Shown here: positions 47,439 through 57,069 of the stretch, in pieces | Position numbering within the stretch: position 1 is the stretch's first letter | Layout of the letters: each line of letters begins with the position of its first letter | From: Bacteroidaceae bacterium | GTDB taxonomy: Bacteria > Bacteroidota > Bacteroidia > Bacteroidales > Bacteroidaceae | Assembly (NCBI GenBank): GCA_017557635.1 | Contig: JAFYYH010000021.1 | Coordinates: 298,363-362,362, forward strand | Direction of reading: 5' to 3' | Length of the DNA stretch: 64,000 nt | The notes under the pieces: generated by a model | Database searches by the model: none | What the model saw: only the letters and a program-made list of their open reading frames with translations | Told to the model about the DNA's origin: nothing | Position numbers and translations under genes: made by a program

Positions 47439-49070
47439 ATGATTAATAAAAATGATTTCATCAACTGGATTAAGAGACATGGTTCGATAGACGTAGGCTT
47501 TCTGTTACTTGCAGTATGGATGATGATATGCCATTATCTGTATGGCAACTATGCTTCTTTGGCCGACTTTATGCAGGATATTGGGCAGAGAAATGTAGTA
47601 CTGGTCCTTTTTTATTATACAGTATCACGGCTGTCGTTCCATTTTCTGAAAAAAGAGTCATATGTCATAACGTTGATTGTTCTTTTGTTTGTTTCCTTCA
47701 GGGAAGCGTATGCCGGTATTCTGCAATTGATGCAAGGAGCTCCTTATCCTGTAGGATCATTGTTGAACCCTAATATTTTTGCGTGTCTGCTTTCAATAAC
47801 CTCCAGTATCCTTGTTGTCTTAATCTTCAAGTTGAAACACTGGATGTTTAAGGTGCTGTCGTATATCATTATCGGTGTGTTTGTCATATTGATGATCTAT
47901 TCAAAGAGTCGTTTGGCTCTGCTGTCACTGATAGTACCCATAATGTGTTATTTGAGTTTGAATCCACGGTTTTCCGGTTTTATCAAAAAGCACATATTAA
48001 CTATCTCAATAGTTCTGGTGGCGTCATTTACCATATTGTATTTTTTGAAGAAACCATCGGCCGACGGTCGCGTGTATATGGCCAAGATTGCAGCAAAGGC
48101 GATTGTCCACAATGGGATTTGGGGATCGGGTCCGGAAAGTTATGCAGGTACGTTCGGACGTGAACAATACCGGTACTACAGCGATTACAGTGATGAGGTG
48201 GACATAAACACGCTTGTGCTTATTGATTCGGAAGACGCAAGGTTTGCATGTACCCCATTGACGTCATTTAATGAGTTCCTTGGAATAGGGGTGGAATATG
48301 GATTTGTGGCAATGTTGTTGGCTCTTTACATTATGGTAAGAGCTGTTGTCATACTCATATGGAAAGATAATCCGTTGGGGTATGGGTTGTTGTCTTTGTT
48401 CGTTATTTCGCAATTCTCATATCCTCATTGTTATTCGGTTTATTGCCTTTTACTGTCCGTATTTACCGGGGCAGCCGGCTGTATGGATTTTCAAATGACA
48501 AATGAAGGTAAGAAATCCCATTCCTGGATTGTTAATGTGGCCGGCGCCTTGTTTTTAGGCTCAATGCTTTTTCTGGAGTTACCTCAAATGGATGCCAAGA
48601 AACTTATTGATGACAGGGAAAATGACATGGCTTTTTTCTTCAAGAACCAAGAGTATTCAACAATTTGTGATTATTGCGACGGGCTTCCTGATCTTGAACT
48701 GTTCAGTTTGAATTTATTATATGAATACGGCATTTCGCTTAGTATGACGGGGCGATACGAGAAAAGTGATTCCATTTTAAGGATAGGTGCGTCACGTTGC
48801 GGTAATCCTGTCTTTTGGCATGAAATAGGTCACAATTATGTGAGGAGTAAGAGTTACGACAAGGCAGAACAATCCTATATCAGATCATTTATGATGGTTC
48901 CCAACAGGATGACTCCATTACTGTATCTTGCCCAATTATATCATAATACTGGTGATATGGAGAAACTGAAGATGGTTGCAGCTTATGCTGAAACTTTTAA
49001 ACCTAAAGTGCCTTCTTACACGACTAAAGAGTACCGTGAAAAGATCATACAACTTGCGAATGGTGATTAA
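47439..49070 (+). CDS. O-antigen-ligase-family membrane protein with TPR tail
   Basis: A 543-residue protein. About ten or more transmembrane helices fill residues 15-385, with a long periplasmic loop (about 205-285) containing the Wzy_C/WaaL-type region G-S-G-P-E-S. The C-terminal 140 residues are soluble and TPR-like (patterns Y-D-K-A-E-Q-S-Y). This is the layout of O-antigen ligases and of protein O-oligosaccharyltransferases such as PglL. In a peptide operon it may attach a glycan to the exported products, but it could also be an unrelated ligase. It overlaps the signal peptidase gene by 11 bases. Confidence 0.72.
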   Translation: MINKNDFINWIKRHGSIDVGFLLLAVWMMICHYLYGNYASLADFMQDIGQRNVVLVLFYYTVSRLSFHFLKKESYVITLIVLLFVSFREAYAGILQLMQGAPYPVGSLLNPNIFACLLSITSSILVVLIFKLKHWMFKVLSYIIIGVFVILMIYSKSRLALLSLIVPIMCYLSLNPRFSGFIKKHILTISIVLVASFTILYFLKKPSADGRVYMAKIAAKAIVHNGIWGSGPESYAGTFGREQYRYYSDYSDEVDINTLVLIDSEDARFACTPLTSFNEFLGIGVEYGFVAMLLALYIMVRAVVILIWKDNPLGYGLLSLFVISQFSYPHCYSVYCLLLSVFTGAAGCMDFQMTNEGKKSHSWIVNVAGALFLGSMLFLELPQMDAKKLIDDRENDMAFFFKNQEYSTICDYCDGLPDLELFSLNLLYEYGISLSMTGRYEKSDSILRIGASRCGNPVFWHEIGHNYVRSKSYDKAEQSYIRSFMMVPNRMTPLLYLAQLYHNTGDMEKLKMVAAYAETFKPKVPSYTTKEYREKIIQLANGD

Positions 49071-49749
49071 AGATACAAAAGCGGTGGCTTGTATCCTGTT
49101 TTTGTTGTTGTTATCCATTGCTTTGACCAGGCATATGGTATGGGATTATTATACGATAGCAACCTCGTCCATGGAACCTACGATTCTGACTGGCGAGACA
49201 GTTCGCACTTACAATCTGCCCGGCATACGAAAGATCCGTCCCAACGATATCATCATCTTTTATAAACCTGTCGGGCATAAGAAAGATGAGGTTTATTGTA
49301 AGCGGACACTAGGGTGTCCGGGAGACAGAATCGGAGCTGTTGACGGTCATTATTGGAATGACAGGGTACTCCGGCCGATCGGAGTTGTTGAAGAACAGGA
49401 AAAACTGAGATGGATGTTTGAAGGTTTCTTCAGACTGTCGGACAGTTACGTAATCTTTCCGTTTTCAAATACCGATTGGAACATCAAAAATTGGGGGCCT
49501 GTTGTAGTGCCGGCTAAAGGATGGACTGTTACTCTTGATAGTATTACACGTGAACTGTACCGTACGGTTATAGAATTAGAAACCGGCGAGCCTTTGAAGG
49601 ACTGTTTGATGGAGTATACTTTTAAAGGAGATTATTATTACGCAGTTGGCGATAATGCGATGTCATCTTTTGACTCACGTTACTGGGGGTTCATTCCCGA
49701 GGATTTCATTATCGGAATTGTGGGCGGTAAGAGATTTCGGAACAAATAA
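49060..49749 (+). CDS. lepB: Signal peptidase I, cluster-specific
   Basis: A 229-residue type I signal peptidase with one N-terminal helix (about 8-23). The Ser-Lys dyad is clear: Ser37 in S-S-M-E-P-T and Lys81 in K-R-T-L-G-C-P-G-D. Box E is G-D-N-A-M-S-S-F-D-S-R-Y-W-G. It is shorter than the housekeeping enzyme of Bacteroidales, which has two helices and large insertions. Start at 49060 overlaps the ligase-like gene; upstream in-frame Met codons lie further inside that gene. It likely processes the A-Y-A sites of the two peptides. Confidence 0.85.
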   Translation: MVIKDTKAVACILFLLLLSIALTRHMVWDYYTIATSSMEPTILTGETVRTYNLPGIRKIRPNDIIIFYKPVGHKKDEVYCKRTLGCPGDRIGAVDGHYWNDRVLRPIGVVEEQEKLRWMFEGFFRLSDSYVIFPFSNTDWNIKNWGPVVVPAKGWTVTLDSITRELYRTVIELETGEPLKDCLMEYTFKGDYYYAVGDNAMSSFDSRYWGFIPEDFIIGIVGGKRFRNK

Positions 49750-49782
49750 ATAGTTACTTTTGTGGAGACTAACTAAGTAGCT

Positions 49783-50487
49783 ATGGGACATTTTAATGAA
49801 AAGCGTTTTTTATTGGTGACGTTGTACCTGTTATGCTTTATTCCTTTGGCGTTTTCACAATCAGCAAATGCTATTTATCTCAAGGATGGCAGCAGAATCA
49901 TCGGACATATTCTTGAACTTGATTCTGTAGGTGATGTCAAGATGCTTACTATGGATGGTACCATGGTTTCTGTCCCAAAAGCGAGAGTTGATGAGATTAA
50001 CTGGTCTTACGTAATGAAGGATCCGGGTCCCGGTGCCATTTACAGGTACGGTGATGTGTTCCGTTGGAAATACAGTGACACGGAATTGACCGATAAGAAC
50101 TATGAGAAATACTTTGATGATGACCTGTATCACACATATGTCGGCGGAAGCAACCAGTTCAATCTGGGAGGAGCCTGCTGGCTGTACGGTATAACGTGTG
50201 CTGTTTTGACTGTATTGAACTTTGATCCCAAGGCAGACCACCAGAGTACGGCATTCTTTGCATATGCCGGTGGCGCAAACGCACTGATATGTTTGGGTTG
50301 TGTGTTTACGGGTATAGGTAAGGCGCGTCTTAATTGGGTGGAAAGAACATTCAATAGCGTGAATGCCGCCGATAACGAGTTGTCGTTCTCTACAAAAAGC
50401 AAGAGTTACATGCAATTCGGTCCGTCGGTTCTTATGACGGCACAGCGTGACTTGGGCGTGGGCGCTACATTAAGCTTTTCTTTCTAA
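49783..50487 (+). CDS. Exported hypothetical protein
   Basis: A 234-residue protein with signal peptide (about 1-25, ending L-A-F-S-Q). The N-terminal part has a small beta domain, I-Y-L-K-D-G-S-R-I-I-G followed by V-P-K-A-R-V-D-E-I, a pattern seen in many Bacteroidetes proteins of unknown role. Two hydrophobic segments lie near 135-150 and 160-178, and the end F-S-F fits outer membrane insertion. I do not recognise a function. It overlaps the convergent acetyltransferase gene by 18 bases and lies 33 bases after the signal peptidase gene. Confidence 0.6.
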   Translation: MGHFNEKRFLLVTLYLLCFIPLAFSQSANAIYLKDGSRIIGHILELDSVGDVKMLTMDGTMVSVPKARVDEINWSYVMKDPGPGAIYRYGDVFRWKYSDTELTDKNYEKYFDDDLYHTYVGGSNQFNLGGACWLYGITCAVLTVLNFDPKADHQSTAFFAYAGGANALICLGCVFTGIGKARLNWVERTFNSVNAADNELSFSTKSKSYMQFGPSVLMTAQRDLGVGATLSFSF

Positions 50488-51021
50488 GCGGTCGAAAGTG
50501 GTATTGAAGACGGTTACCTGACCGTTCTTGCGGAATCCGCTCTTTAAGTAAAGTCTGTAGGCGGTGTCGTTTTCAGGATCTACAGCTATGGTGGCCAATG
50601 GTATTCCGGCTTCTTCCTGTAGTCTGAACATCTCCTGTATCAGTGCCGATGCTATTCCCCTGCGTTGGAACTCGGGCAGCACAGACAGTGAGTCGAGGTA
50701 GAACTCTCCTGCGCAGGCTTCATCATCCATGGACTGATAGTCATCACCCACATAAATGCGTATCATGGGGAATGTGATATCACGCATCTGGCGGTATCGG
50801 GCGCCGTCATATGCAACCATAAGCCCGGCGGGGACGCCGTCATATAGAGCAATGGTGGAATTCCGCCAGCTGTAGAGCGTATCCTCGCGGCGTGATATGC
50901 CGGCCAGATGCTCAATGTGAGCGTCATCGGCCTCATCAATATGCAGTGCGCGCAGCACGTTCTCGGCTATGAACCGCGCATCGGCAGGAGAGGCCTTTCT
51001 GAGTGTTATTAGTCTGTCCAT
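50470..51021 (-). CDS. GNAT-family N-acetyltransferase
   Basis: A 183-residue acetyltransferase. The acetyl-CoA binding signature appears as L-S-V-L-P-E-F-Q-R-R-G-I-A-S-A-L near 115-130, followed by A-V-D-P-E-N-D-T-A-Y-R-L-Y and S-G-F-R, the classic GNAT end. The acceptor is unknown. I start at M-D-R-L (51021); the longer frame upstream is in non-coding DNA and overlaps the start of the divergent propeller gene. Confidence 0.85.
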   Translation of the reverse strand: MDRLITLRKASPADARFIAENVLRALHIDEADDAHIEHLAGISRREDTLYSWRNSTIALYDGVPAGLMVAYDGARYRQMRDITFPMIRIYVGDDYQSMDDEACAGEFYLDSLSVLPEFQRRGIASALIQEMFRLQEEAGIPLATIAVDPENDTAYRLYLKSGFRKNGQVTVFNTTFDRLERKA

Positions 51022-51081
51022 TGCGATGCAAAGATAGATAATTTGAATACCTTTGTGTATTAAGTCCTTACTTATTGTAGT

Positions 51082-52344
51082 ATGAAGAAATATTTGTATT
51101 TGTTTGCGATGTGTCTTGCGGTTATGGGCTGCGGACACAAAAATCAGGAGAACTCCCTTGCTGAGTATCCTGTAGTTCTGAATAATGAGAATGGTGCTCC
51201 GGGGAAACGGGTCGAGTCTGTATCAGTAGTTGATTTTGAGGTGAATGAATCCTGGATGTATACGGATTATTCATCGTGGCTGACAAAGACCAGTGACCGT
51301 TGGGTCATGGTCAATCCCAATATGGGAAGCGTAACGGCGTATCCGGACGGAATAATTCATGAACGGGGAAATGACATGATGCTTATGTATGATCATAAGG
51401 GTAAGATGACGTCACAAAGGCATCTGAGTGGCCGTGGTCCGGGCGAAGTGGTCTCCATCGAGAACCTCTTTTCAGTAGGGGACAAGGTTTATATATATGA
51501 CTCATCCGAAGAAAAACTGGTAGGTTTTGACAAAGAAGGAAAGCATATTTCCACTTTCAGGAATGAGGGGCCCGATGAAGCCGTTTTCAAGATCGGCAGC
51601 GAGTATATCGGCCTTAATCCCAGAGGTGAGTACTATGTCAATGTGTATGATCAGAAAGGCAATCTGAAGGGAAGTCATTTTGAGTCAGAAGCTTTTTTCA
51701 GAGGGTTGAGTCTGTCAAATGGAAGTTTGCCGGCGTATTATATCCATAAAGACTGTGTCAGGTTTATGCGCTCTTGTGATTACACTATCTATTCGTATTC
51801 GAATGATACTGTCATTCCTGCGTTTGAGTTTGTGACCGACAATGCCATTCCTGAAAGCCTTCATTCTACCGAGCAATTCTTTACAGCCGGAGGCCAGTCA
51901 TTGCATTATGTAAATGCGGTCCAGTTTATGGCCGAGGTCATGAAAGGCGGTTACGACCACGGTTTTTCAAGTCTGTCCGAAACAGAGAATTACCTCTACT
52001 TCCAATATTATTCAAAAGGAACCAGGATTTGCCTGTTTGACAAGAGGGACGGTTCGCTGTACAAGCAATCCAGTACATACCTGGATTATTATGATGAGAC
52101 TGATTATTCAGTAAAGACCGCGGATGACGCCTGGAACTATCTCTTCTCGGCTGCCAACCCCAGATATTCTGATGACGACTGCATCTATTTCGTGCTGAGA
52201 GTGGAATCATTCAACATACTCAAGAATATCCCTGTCGGGACCGATAAAAGACTCGCGGCATTCATAAGCGACGGTCAGCAGTACATTGTCCGGAATTCTC
52301 TTTCAGAGGGGGATATATTCTTTATCCGCATGGACTTTAAATAA
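51082..52344 (+). CDS. 6-bladed beta-propeller lipoprotein, copy 2
   Basis: A 420-residue lipoprotein (lipobox V-M-G-C, Cys17). It is paralogous to 45639-46859 in length, blade motifs (M-Y-D-H-K-G-K, G-F-D-K-E-G-K, V-Y-D-Q-K-G-N) and the G-R-G-P-G-E segment. It is not linked to a peptide gene here but sits just beyond the peptide island, as if left by a duplication. Role unknown; ligand binding in the envelope is the family guess. Confidence 0.78.
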   Translation: MKKYLYLFAMCLAVMGCGHKNQENSLAEYPVVLNNENGAPGKRVESVSVVDFEVNESWMYTDYSSWLTKTSDRWVMVNPNMGSVTAYPDGIIHERGNDMMLMYDHKGKMTSQRHLSGRGPGEVVSIENLFSVGDKVYIYDSSEEKLVGFDKEGKHISTFRNEGPDEAVFKIGSEYIGLNPRGEYYVNVYDQKGNLKGSHFESEAFFRGLSLSNGSLPAYYIHKDCVRFMRSCDYTIYSYSNDTVIPAFEFVTDNAIPESLHSTEQFFTAGGQSLHYVNAVQFMAEVMKGGYDHGFSSLSETENYLYFQYYSKGTRICLFDKRDGSLYKQSSTYLDYYDETDYSVKTADDAWNYLFSAANPRYSDDDCIYFVLRVESFNILKNIPVGTDKRLAAFISDGQQYIVRNSLSEGDIFFIRMDFK

Positions 52345-52387
52345 GAGGGTTTTTTGTATCTTCGCGCTATATAATGTACATGCGCGT

Positions 52388-53614
52388 ATGGTACTCAACT
52401 GGATTTGGATCTCGTTCTTTCTTATAGCATTTGCAGTGGCTGTCATCAGACTCTGCATGGGTGATGCGGGAGTGTTTCAGGAGATTATGGACTCAACATT
52501 CTCATCGGCCAAGACGGGCTTTGAGATTTCGTTGGGTCTGACCGGTGTGCTGTCACTCTGGCTGGGTATAATGAAGATAGGCGAGAAGGGCGGTCTGGTC
52601 AATACCTTCGCCCGTTGGCTGAGCCCCGTGTTCTCACGTCTGTTTCCGGAACTGCCCAAGAACGATCCTGCCTACGGCCATATATTCATGAACGTTGCCG
52701 CCAACATGCTGGGTCTGGACAACGCCGCTACCCCCATGGGCCTCAAGGCTATGGAGCGCATGCAGGAACTCAACAAGACCAAGGATGTGGCTTCAAACCC
52801 CATGATAATGTTCCTGGTGCTCAACACATCCGGTCTGACTATCATTCCGGTGAGTGTGCTTGTGTACCGCGCACAGATGGGTGCCGCACAGCCGGCCGAT
52901 GTCTTCATACCGATTCTGCTTGCAACGTTCTTCTCGACGCTGGTGGGCCTGCTGGTTACCTGCTTCATCCAGAAGATTCATTTTGACAAGGTCCTGATTG
53001 GTTTTGTGGGCGGATTGAGCGTACTTGTGGCTCTGATCATCTGGGGATTCTCACAGCTTCCGGCAGTTAAGATCGGTCCGGTATCCACATCGGCCGCCAA
53101 CATCATACTGTTCGTGGTGATAATTGGATTTATCATATCGGGCATCAAGGCCAAGATCAATGTATATGAGGCGTTTGTGGAGGGAGCCAAGGACGGCTTC
53201 ACTACCGCAATCAAGATCATACCCTATCTGATTGCCATTCTGGTGGGAATTGGCGTATTCCGTGCATCGGGCGCAATGGATGCCGTGGTTAACGGTGTTG
53301 CCTGGTGTGCCGATAAGTGCGGACTGGGCACTCAGTTTGTGGGTGCTCTGCCTACAGCCCTGATGAAGCCTCTGTCTGGCGGCGGTGCACGCGGTCTGAT
53401 GATTGATGCCATGACCACATACGGGGCCGATTCGTTCACCGGACGTCTGGCCTGCGTGTTCCAGGGATCAACCGATACCACATTCTACATCCTGGCTGTA
53501 TACTTTGGCAGTGTGAACATCAAGAACACACGTCATGCAGTGGGCTGCGGACTTCTGGCCGACCTGGCGGGTATACTGGCTGCCATATTCCTGGCATATC
53601 TGTTCTTTGCATAA
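52388..53614 (+). CDS. SpmA-SpmB fused nucleoside-recognition membrane protein
   Basis: A 408-residue membrane protein joining two 'gate' domains equivalent to spore maturation proteins A (about 1-200) and B (about 215-408). Features include N-M-L-G-L-D-N-A-A-T-P-M-G in the first half and A-L-M-K-P-L-S-G-G-G-A-R-G in the second. The role in non-sporulating Bacteroidetes is unclear; transport is likely. Met 52388 chosen because the upstream frame reads from within the preceding gene. A weak -7 box (TATCTTCG) lies about 25 bases before the start. Confidence 0.88.
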   Translation: MVLNWIWISFFLIAFAVAVIRLCMGDAGVFQEIMDSTFSSAKTGFEISLGLTGVLSLWLGIMKIGEKGGLVNTFARWLSPVFSRLFPELPKNDPAYGHIFMNVAANMLGLDNAATPMGLKAMERMQELNKTKDVASNPMIMFLVLNTSGLTIIPVSVLVYRAQMGAAQPADVFIPILLATFFSTLVGLLVTCFIQKIHFDKVLIGFVGGLSVLVALIIWGFSQLPAVKIGPVSTSAANIILFVVIIGFIISGIKAKINVYEAFVEGAKDGFTTAIKIIPYLIAILVGIGVFRASGAMDAVVNGVAWCADKCGLGTQFVGALPTALMKPLSGGGARGLMIDAMTTYGADSFTGRLACVFQGSTDTTFYILAVYFGSVNIKNTRHAVGCGLLADLAGILAAIFLAYLFFA

Positions 53615-53626
53615 TACTTTAAAACG

Positions 53627-54058
53627 ATGATATCATTCCTGACTGAAAACATAAAGATGCCCAAGCTGGACCGCAAGGCTGTAAGGGCATGGATTACCGA
53701 GGTGGCTGCCTCTTATGAGGGCCGCAAGGTGGGTGATCTGAACTATATCTTCTGTAACGATGACCGTATTCTGGAGGTGAACAAGGAGTTCCTTGGACAT
53801 GACTATTATACGGATATAATAACCTTTGACTACAGTGAACCTGGCCGGGTGAGCGGTGACATGTTCATCAGTCTTGACACTGTATTGAGTAACAGTTCCA
53901 AGTTTCATACGTCTTATGAGAAAGAACTGATGAGAGTAATCATTCACGGGGTGCTGCATCTGTGCGGCATCAACGACAAGGGACCGGGTGAGCGCGCCGT
54001 TATGGAGGCTGCCGAGGAGAAGGCTCTTGATATGTGGTATAAGAAACAAATTGATTGA
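53627..54058 (+). CDS. ybeY: Endoribonuclease YbeY
   Basis: A 143-residue metalloenzyme for 16S rRNA 3' end maturation and ribosome quality control. The zinc motif is H107-G-V-L-H111-L-C-G-I-N-D, with Asp117 where enterobacterial proteins have His, a change I believe is common in Bacteroidetes. It overlaps the next gene by one base. Confidence 0.92.
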   Translation: MISFLTENIKMPKLDRKAVRAWITEVAASYEGRKVGDLNYIFCNDDRILEVNKEFLGHDYYTDIITFDYSEPGRVSGDMFISLDTVLSNSSKFHTSYEKELMRVIIHGVLHLCGINDKGPGERAVMEAAEEKALDMWYKKQID

Positions 54059-57000
54059 TGAAAAAGATATTATTGTCTGCAGCATTGTTGCTGGCAGGAG
54101 CATATGCGGGCGTATCGGCCCAAAGCCGTCTGACCGATGCCGATACACGTCTGCTGGACGAGTGCCGCACCGTGTTCACACAAGGCGATTACGGCGCTGC
54201 CGGCTCTTTGCTTGACGAGTGGGTCAAGGTGACTCAGAACAGGAAACAGGCGCTGACCGAGGAGATAGAGTACATGCAGGTGGTGATTGCGGCCGAACGT
54301 GACCTGTCAACCGCCATGCCAGCCATCCAGATATTCATGTCCAAGTATCCTAACTCGATGTATAACAACAGGATGCTTGCCCTGATGGGCTCGTCACACT
54401 TTGTGCTGCGCGAGTATCAGGATGCCATTGAGTGCTTTGACGAGTGTGACCCGCTGCTCCTGGATAGTAAGGACTGCCAGCGTATGGTCCGCCACAATGC
54501 CATTGCGCTGTTCCGATGCGGACGCGCCCAGGAGGGTTACCTGCAACTGAACATACTGGCACGTCTTGTTGAAGATCCTGACCAGGATGAGGACATAGTT
54601 TTCTACCGCGCATATTACGATTATGTCAGCGGCCGCAGTGCCGATGCCAAGACCGGTTTTGAGAACTCACTTGAGACCCGTCACGATGATGAGGCCCGCC
54701 TCTATCTGGCCGACATGGCCCTGAACCAGGGAGGCGACATGACACAGGCTTACAATACCGCTGGTGAACTGGTAGCCACAACCGAGGATCCTTATGTAGA
54801 GGCCGAGGCCGAGCGTATACTGGGTGAGTACTGGTACCGCAAGGGAGAGTATGCCAAGGCTGTCGATCTGCTGACCAGCTATCTGGCTACCGGTCAGAGT
54901 CAGGATATTCGTTATGACACCTACCTGCTGGGTATGTCGGAGTTCCAGACCGGCGATATGGACAGAGCCATGGAGCATCTGTCACAGGTTACCGGTCCCG
55001 ATGATGCCGTAACCCAGAACGCACTGTTGCACATCGGTCTGGCTTCACTCAAGAAGGGTGACAAGAGCAGTGCCCGCCTGTCATTCGAGCGTGCATGGTC
55101 CATCCCGGGTAAGCCCGAGGTCAGGGAGCAGGCCCTCTACAACTACGCAATGGTAATTCATGAGACATCATACTCTCCGTTCGCCGAGTCAGTGACATCA
55201 TTCGAGCGTTTCCTTAACGAGTATCCCAAGTCCGCCTACGCCGACAAGGTAAGCAGCTACCTGGTGGATGTCTACATGAACACCACAAGCTATGATGCCG
55301 CGCTGGCATCGATAGCCAAGATACAGAACCCCGGAGCATCAATCCTGGCCGCCAAGATGCAGCTGCTCTACAAGAAGGCCATGGACGATATGGCATCGGG
55401 TAACTACGATGACGTACCCTCTATACTGACCGATGTCATAGCACTTGAGCGTTACGACAAAAAGACCGCCAATGAGGCGCTGTTCTGGCGTGGTGAGTGC
55501 TATTACCGCATGGGTCAGACAGACCGTGCCGAGGCCGATTACAGCCGATACCTGGCACTTAAGGGAAGCGCTGTGACACACAGCAGCGCCCTTGCTAACT
55601 ACGGTCTGGGTTATATCTACTATAACAACAAGGAATACAACAAAAGCGGCAAGGCATTCACCAGAGTACTGGAGTCCGCACGTCAGGCCGGTCTGGAGAA
55701 TGAAATCATAGCTGATGCCGCCCTGCGTGCCGGTGACTGCATGTTCTACGGCCGCCAGTATGATCTGGCCAAGGAGTATTACGGAACCGCACTCAACCTT
55801 GTACCCGCAACCGGTGACTACGCCCTTTATCAGACCGGACTGGTTAACGGACTGCAGCGCAACTACCGCCAGAAGATCCTTGACCTTGACAAGCTGACCG
55901 TCAACTATCCGCAGTCTCCGTATGTGCCGTCGGCTCTCTATGAGGAGGGACGTGCCTACCAGCAGACTGATCAGCCCGAGCAGGCTGTAGCGGTATTCAA
56001 CAGGATCATCACGGAGTATCCGAATACAGACCTGGCGCGCAAGGCATCGGCCGAAGTAGCCCTTATCTACTACCAGACCGATAAGTACGACCTTGCCATT
56101 GCAGCCTACAAGGATGTCATTGCCCGTTACCCGGGCAGCGACGAAGCCCGTACCGCACTTGTAGACCTCAAGTCAATCTATGTCGAGAAGGGTGATATCA
56201 ACACATATCTGACATACACCGAGACCGTGCAGGGCGCAACACCCATTGCAGTGAGCGAGCGTGATTCACTCTCCTATACCGCAGCCGAGGGTCTCTTCAG
56301 CCGCGGACAGAAAGCCGATGCCAAGGCCCGTTTCAAGGAGTATCTGGAACAGTATCCCAACGGTGCTTTCGCAGCCAACGCATGGTACTATCAGGGACTG
56401 CTGCTTGAAGAGGAGAATGACTACGAGGCAGCTTACGAAAGCTTCATGCACAGTGCCGCTTATGAGAGCAGCCGATTCTGCGAGAGCGCTCTTGACCACG
56501 CATCAGGCATGGCTTGGTCAGTGGGTGACTGGGAGACAGCAATGGACACCTATATCCGTCTCTATGCAAAGACCACCAATGCCGACCGTCAGCGTATCAG
56601 CCTGTTCCGCATAGTCAGCAGCGCAGGTCAGATAAGTGAGAATGATGCCGTTCTGATGTATGCCGACAAGGCTCTGCAGACACAGCTTACAGCCGAGCAG
56701 AAGACTGAGGTCACATACTGGAAGGCACAGGCTCTGCTTGAAGGAGGAAAGCGTGCCGAGGCCCGTCCTCTGTTTGAGGAACTCGCCAAGGATACCCGTT
56801 CAAGGTTCGGAGCGGAGTCCGATTACCTGCTCAGTCAACTTCTGTTTGACAGCGGTGACAAGGAGGGTGCCGAGAAGGTGATCATGGATTTCATACAGGA
56901 GGGAACACCCCATATGTACTGGCTTGCTCGCAGCTTCATACTGCTCAGTGATATCTATAAGTCTCAGGGTAAGGATGTTGAGGCGCGTCAGTATCTGCTC

Positions 57001-57069
57001 TCGCTCAAATCCAACTACACCGAGGATGATGACATAGCCGATATGATTGCCAAACGACTTGAAGAATGA
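54058..57069 (+). CDS. Large TPR-repeat exported protein
   Basis: A 1003-residue protein with signal peptide (about 1-22, ending G-V-S-A-Q) and tetratricopeptide repeats along its whole length (e.g. Y-P-N-S/G-A-F-A-A-N-A-W-Y-Y-Q-G and A-L-Y-N-Y-A). Such proteins are periplasmic or outer membrane-associated scaffolds. ATG 54058 overlaps the ybeY stop, and its end overlaps the start of a beta-barrel gene (ATGA), so the two are translationally coupled and probably act together in the envelope. Partner and cargo are unknown. Confidence 0.82.
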   Translation: MKKILLSAALLLAGAYAGVSAQSRLTDADTRLLDECRTVFTQGDYGAAGSLLDEWVKVTQNRKQALTEEIEYMQVVIAAERDLSTAMPAIQIFMSKYPNSMYNNRMLALMGSSHFVLREYQDAIECFDECDPLLLDSKDCQRMVRHNAIALFRCGRAQEGYLQLNILARLVEDPDQDEDIVFYRAYYDYVSGRSADAKTGFENSLETRHDDEARLYLADMALNQGGDMTQAYNTAGELVATTEDPYVEAEAERILGEYWYRKGEYAKAVDLLTSYLATGQSQDIRYDTYLLGMSEFQTGDMDRAMEHLSQVTGPDDAVTQNALLHIGLASLKKGDKSSARLSFERAWSIPGKPEVREQALYNYAMVIHETSYSPFAESVTSFERFLNEYPKSAYADKVSSYLVDVYMNTTSYDAALASIAKIQNPGASILAAKMQLLYKKAMDDMASGNYDDVPSILTDVIALERYDKKTANEALFWRGECYYRMGQTDRAEADYSRYLALKGSAVTHSSALANYGLGYIYYNNKEYNKSGKAFTRVLESARQAGLENEIIADAALRAGDCMFYGRQYDLAKEYYGTALNLVPATGDYALYQTGLVNGLQRNYRQKILDLDKLTVNYPQSPYVPSALYEEGRAYQQTDQPEQAVAVFNRIITEYPNTDLARKASAEVALIYYQTDKYDLAIAAYKDVIARYPGSDEARTALVDLKSIYVEKGDINTYLTYTETVQGATPIAVSERDSLSYTAAEGLFSRGQKADAKARFKEYLEQYPNGAFAANAWYYQGLLLEEENDYEAAYESFMHSAAYESSRFCESALDHASGMAWSVGDWETAMDTYIRLYAKTTNADRQRISLFRIVSSAGQISENDAVLMYADKALQTQLTAEQKTEVTYWKAQALLEGGKRAEARPLFEELAKDTRSRFGAESDYLLSQLLFDSGDKEGAEKVIMDFIQEGTPHMYWLARSFILLSDIYKSQGKDVEARQYLLSLKSNYTEDDDIADMIAKRLEE

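Noticed and set aside
53933-53977. YbeY active-site loss (Asp for the third His)
   Set aside because: I recall this as the normal form in Bacteroidetes, so I do not count it as a defect.
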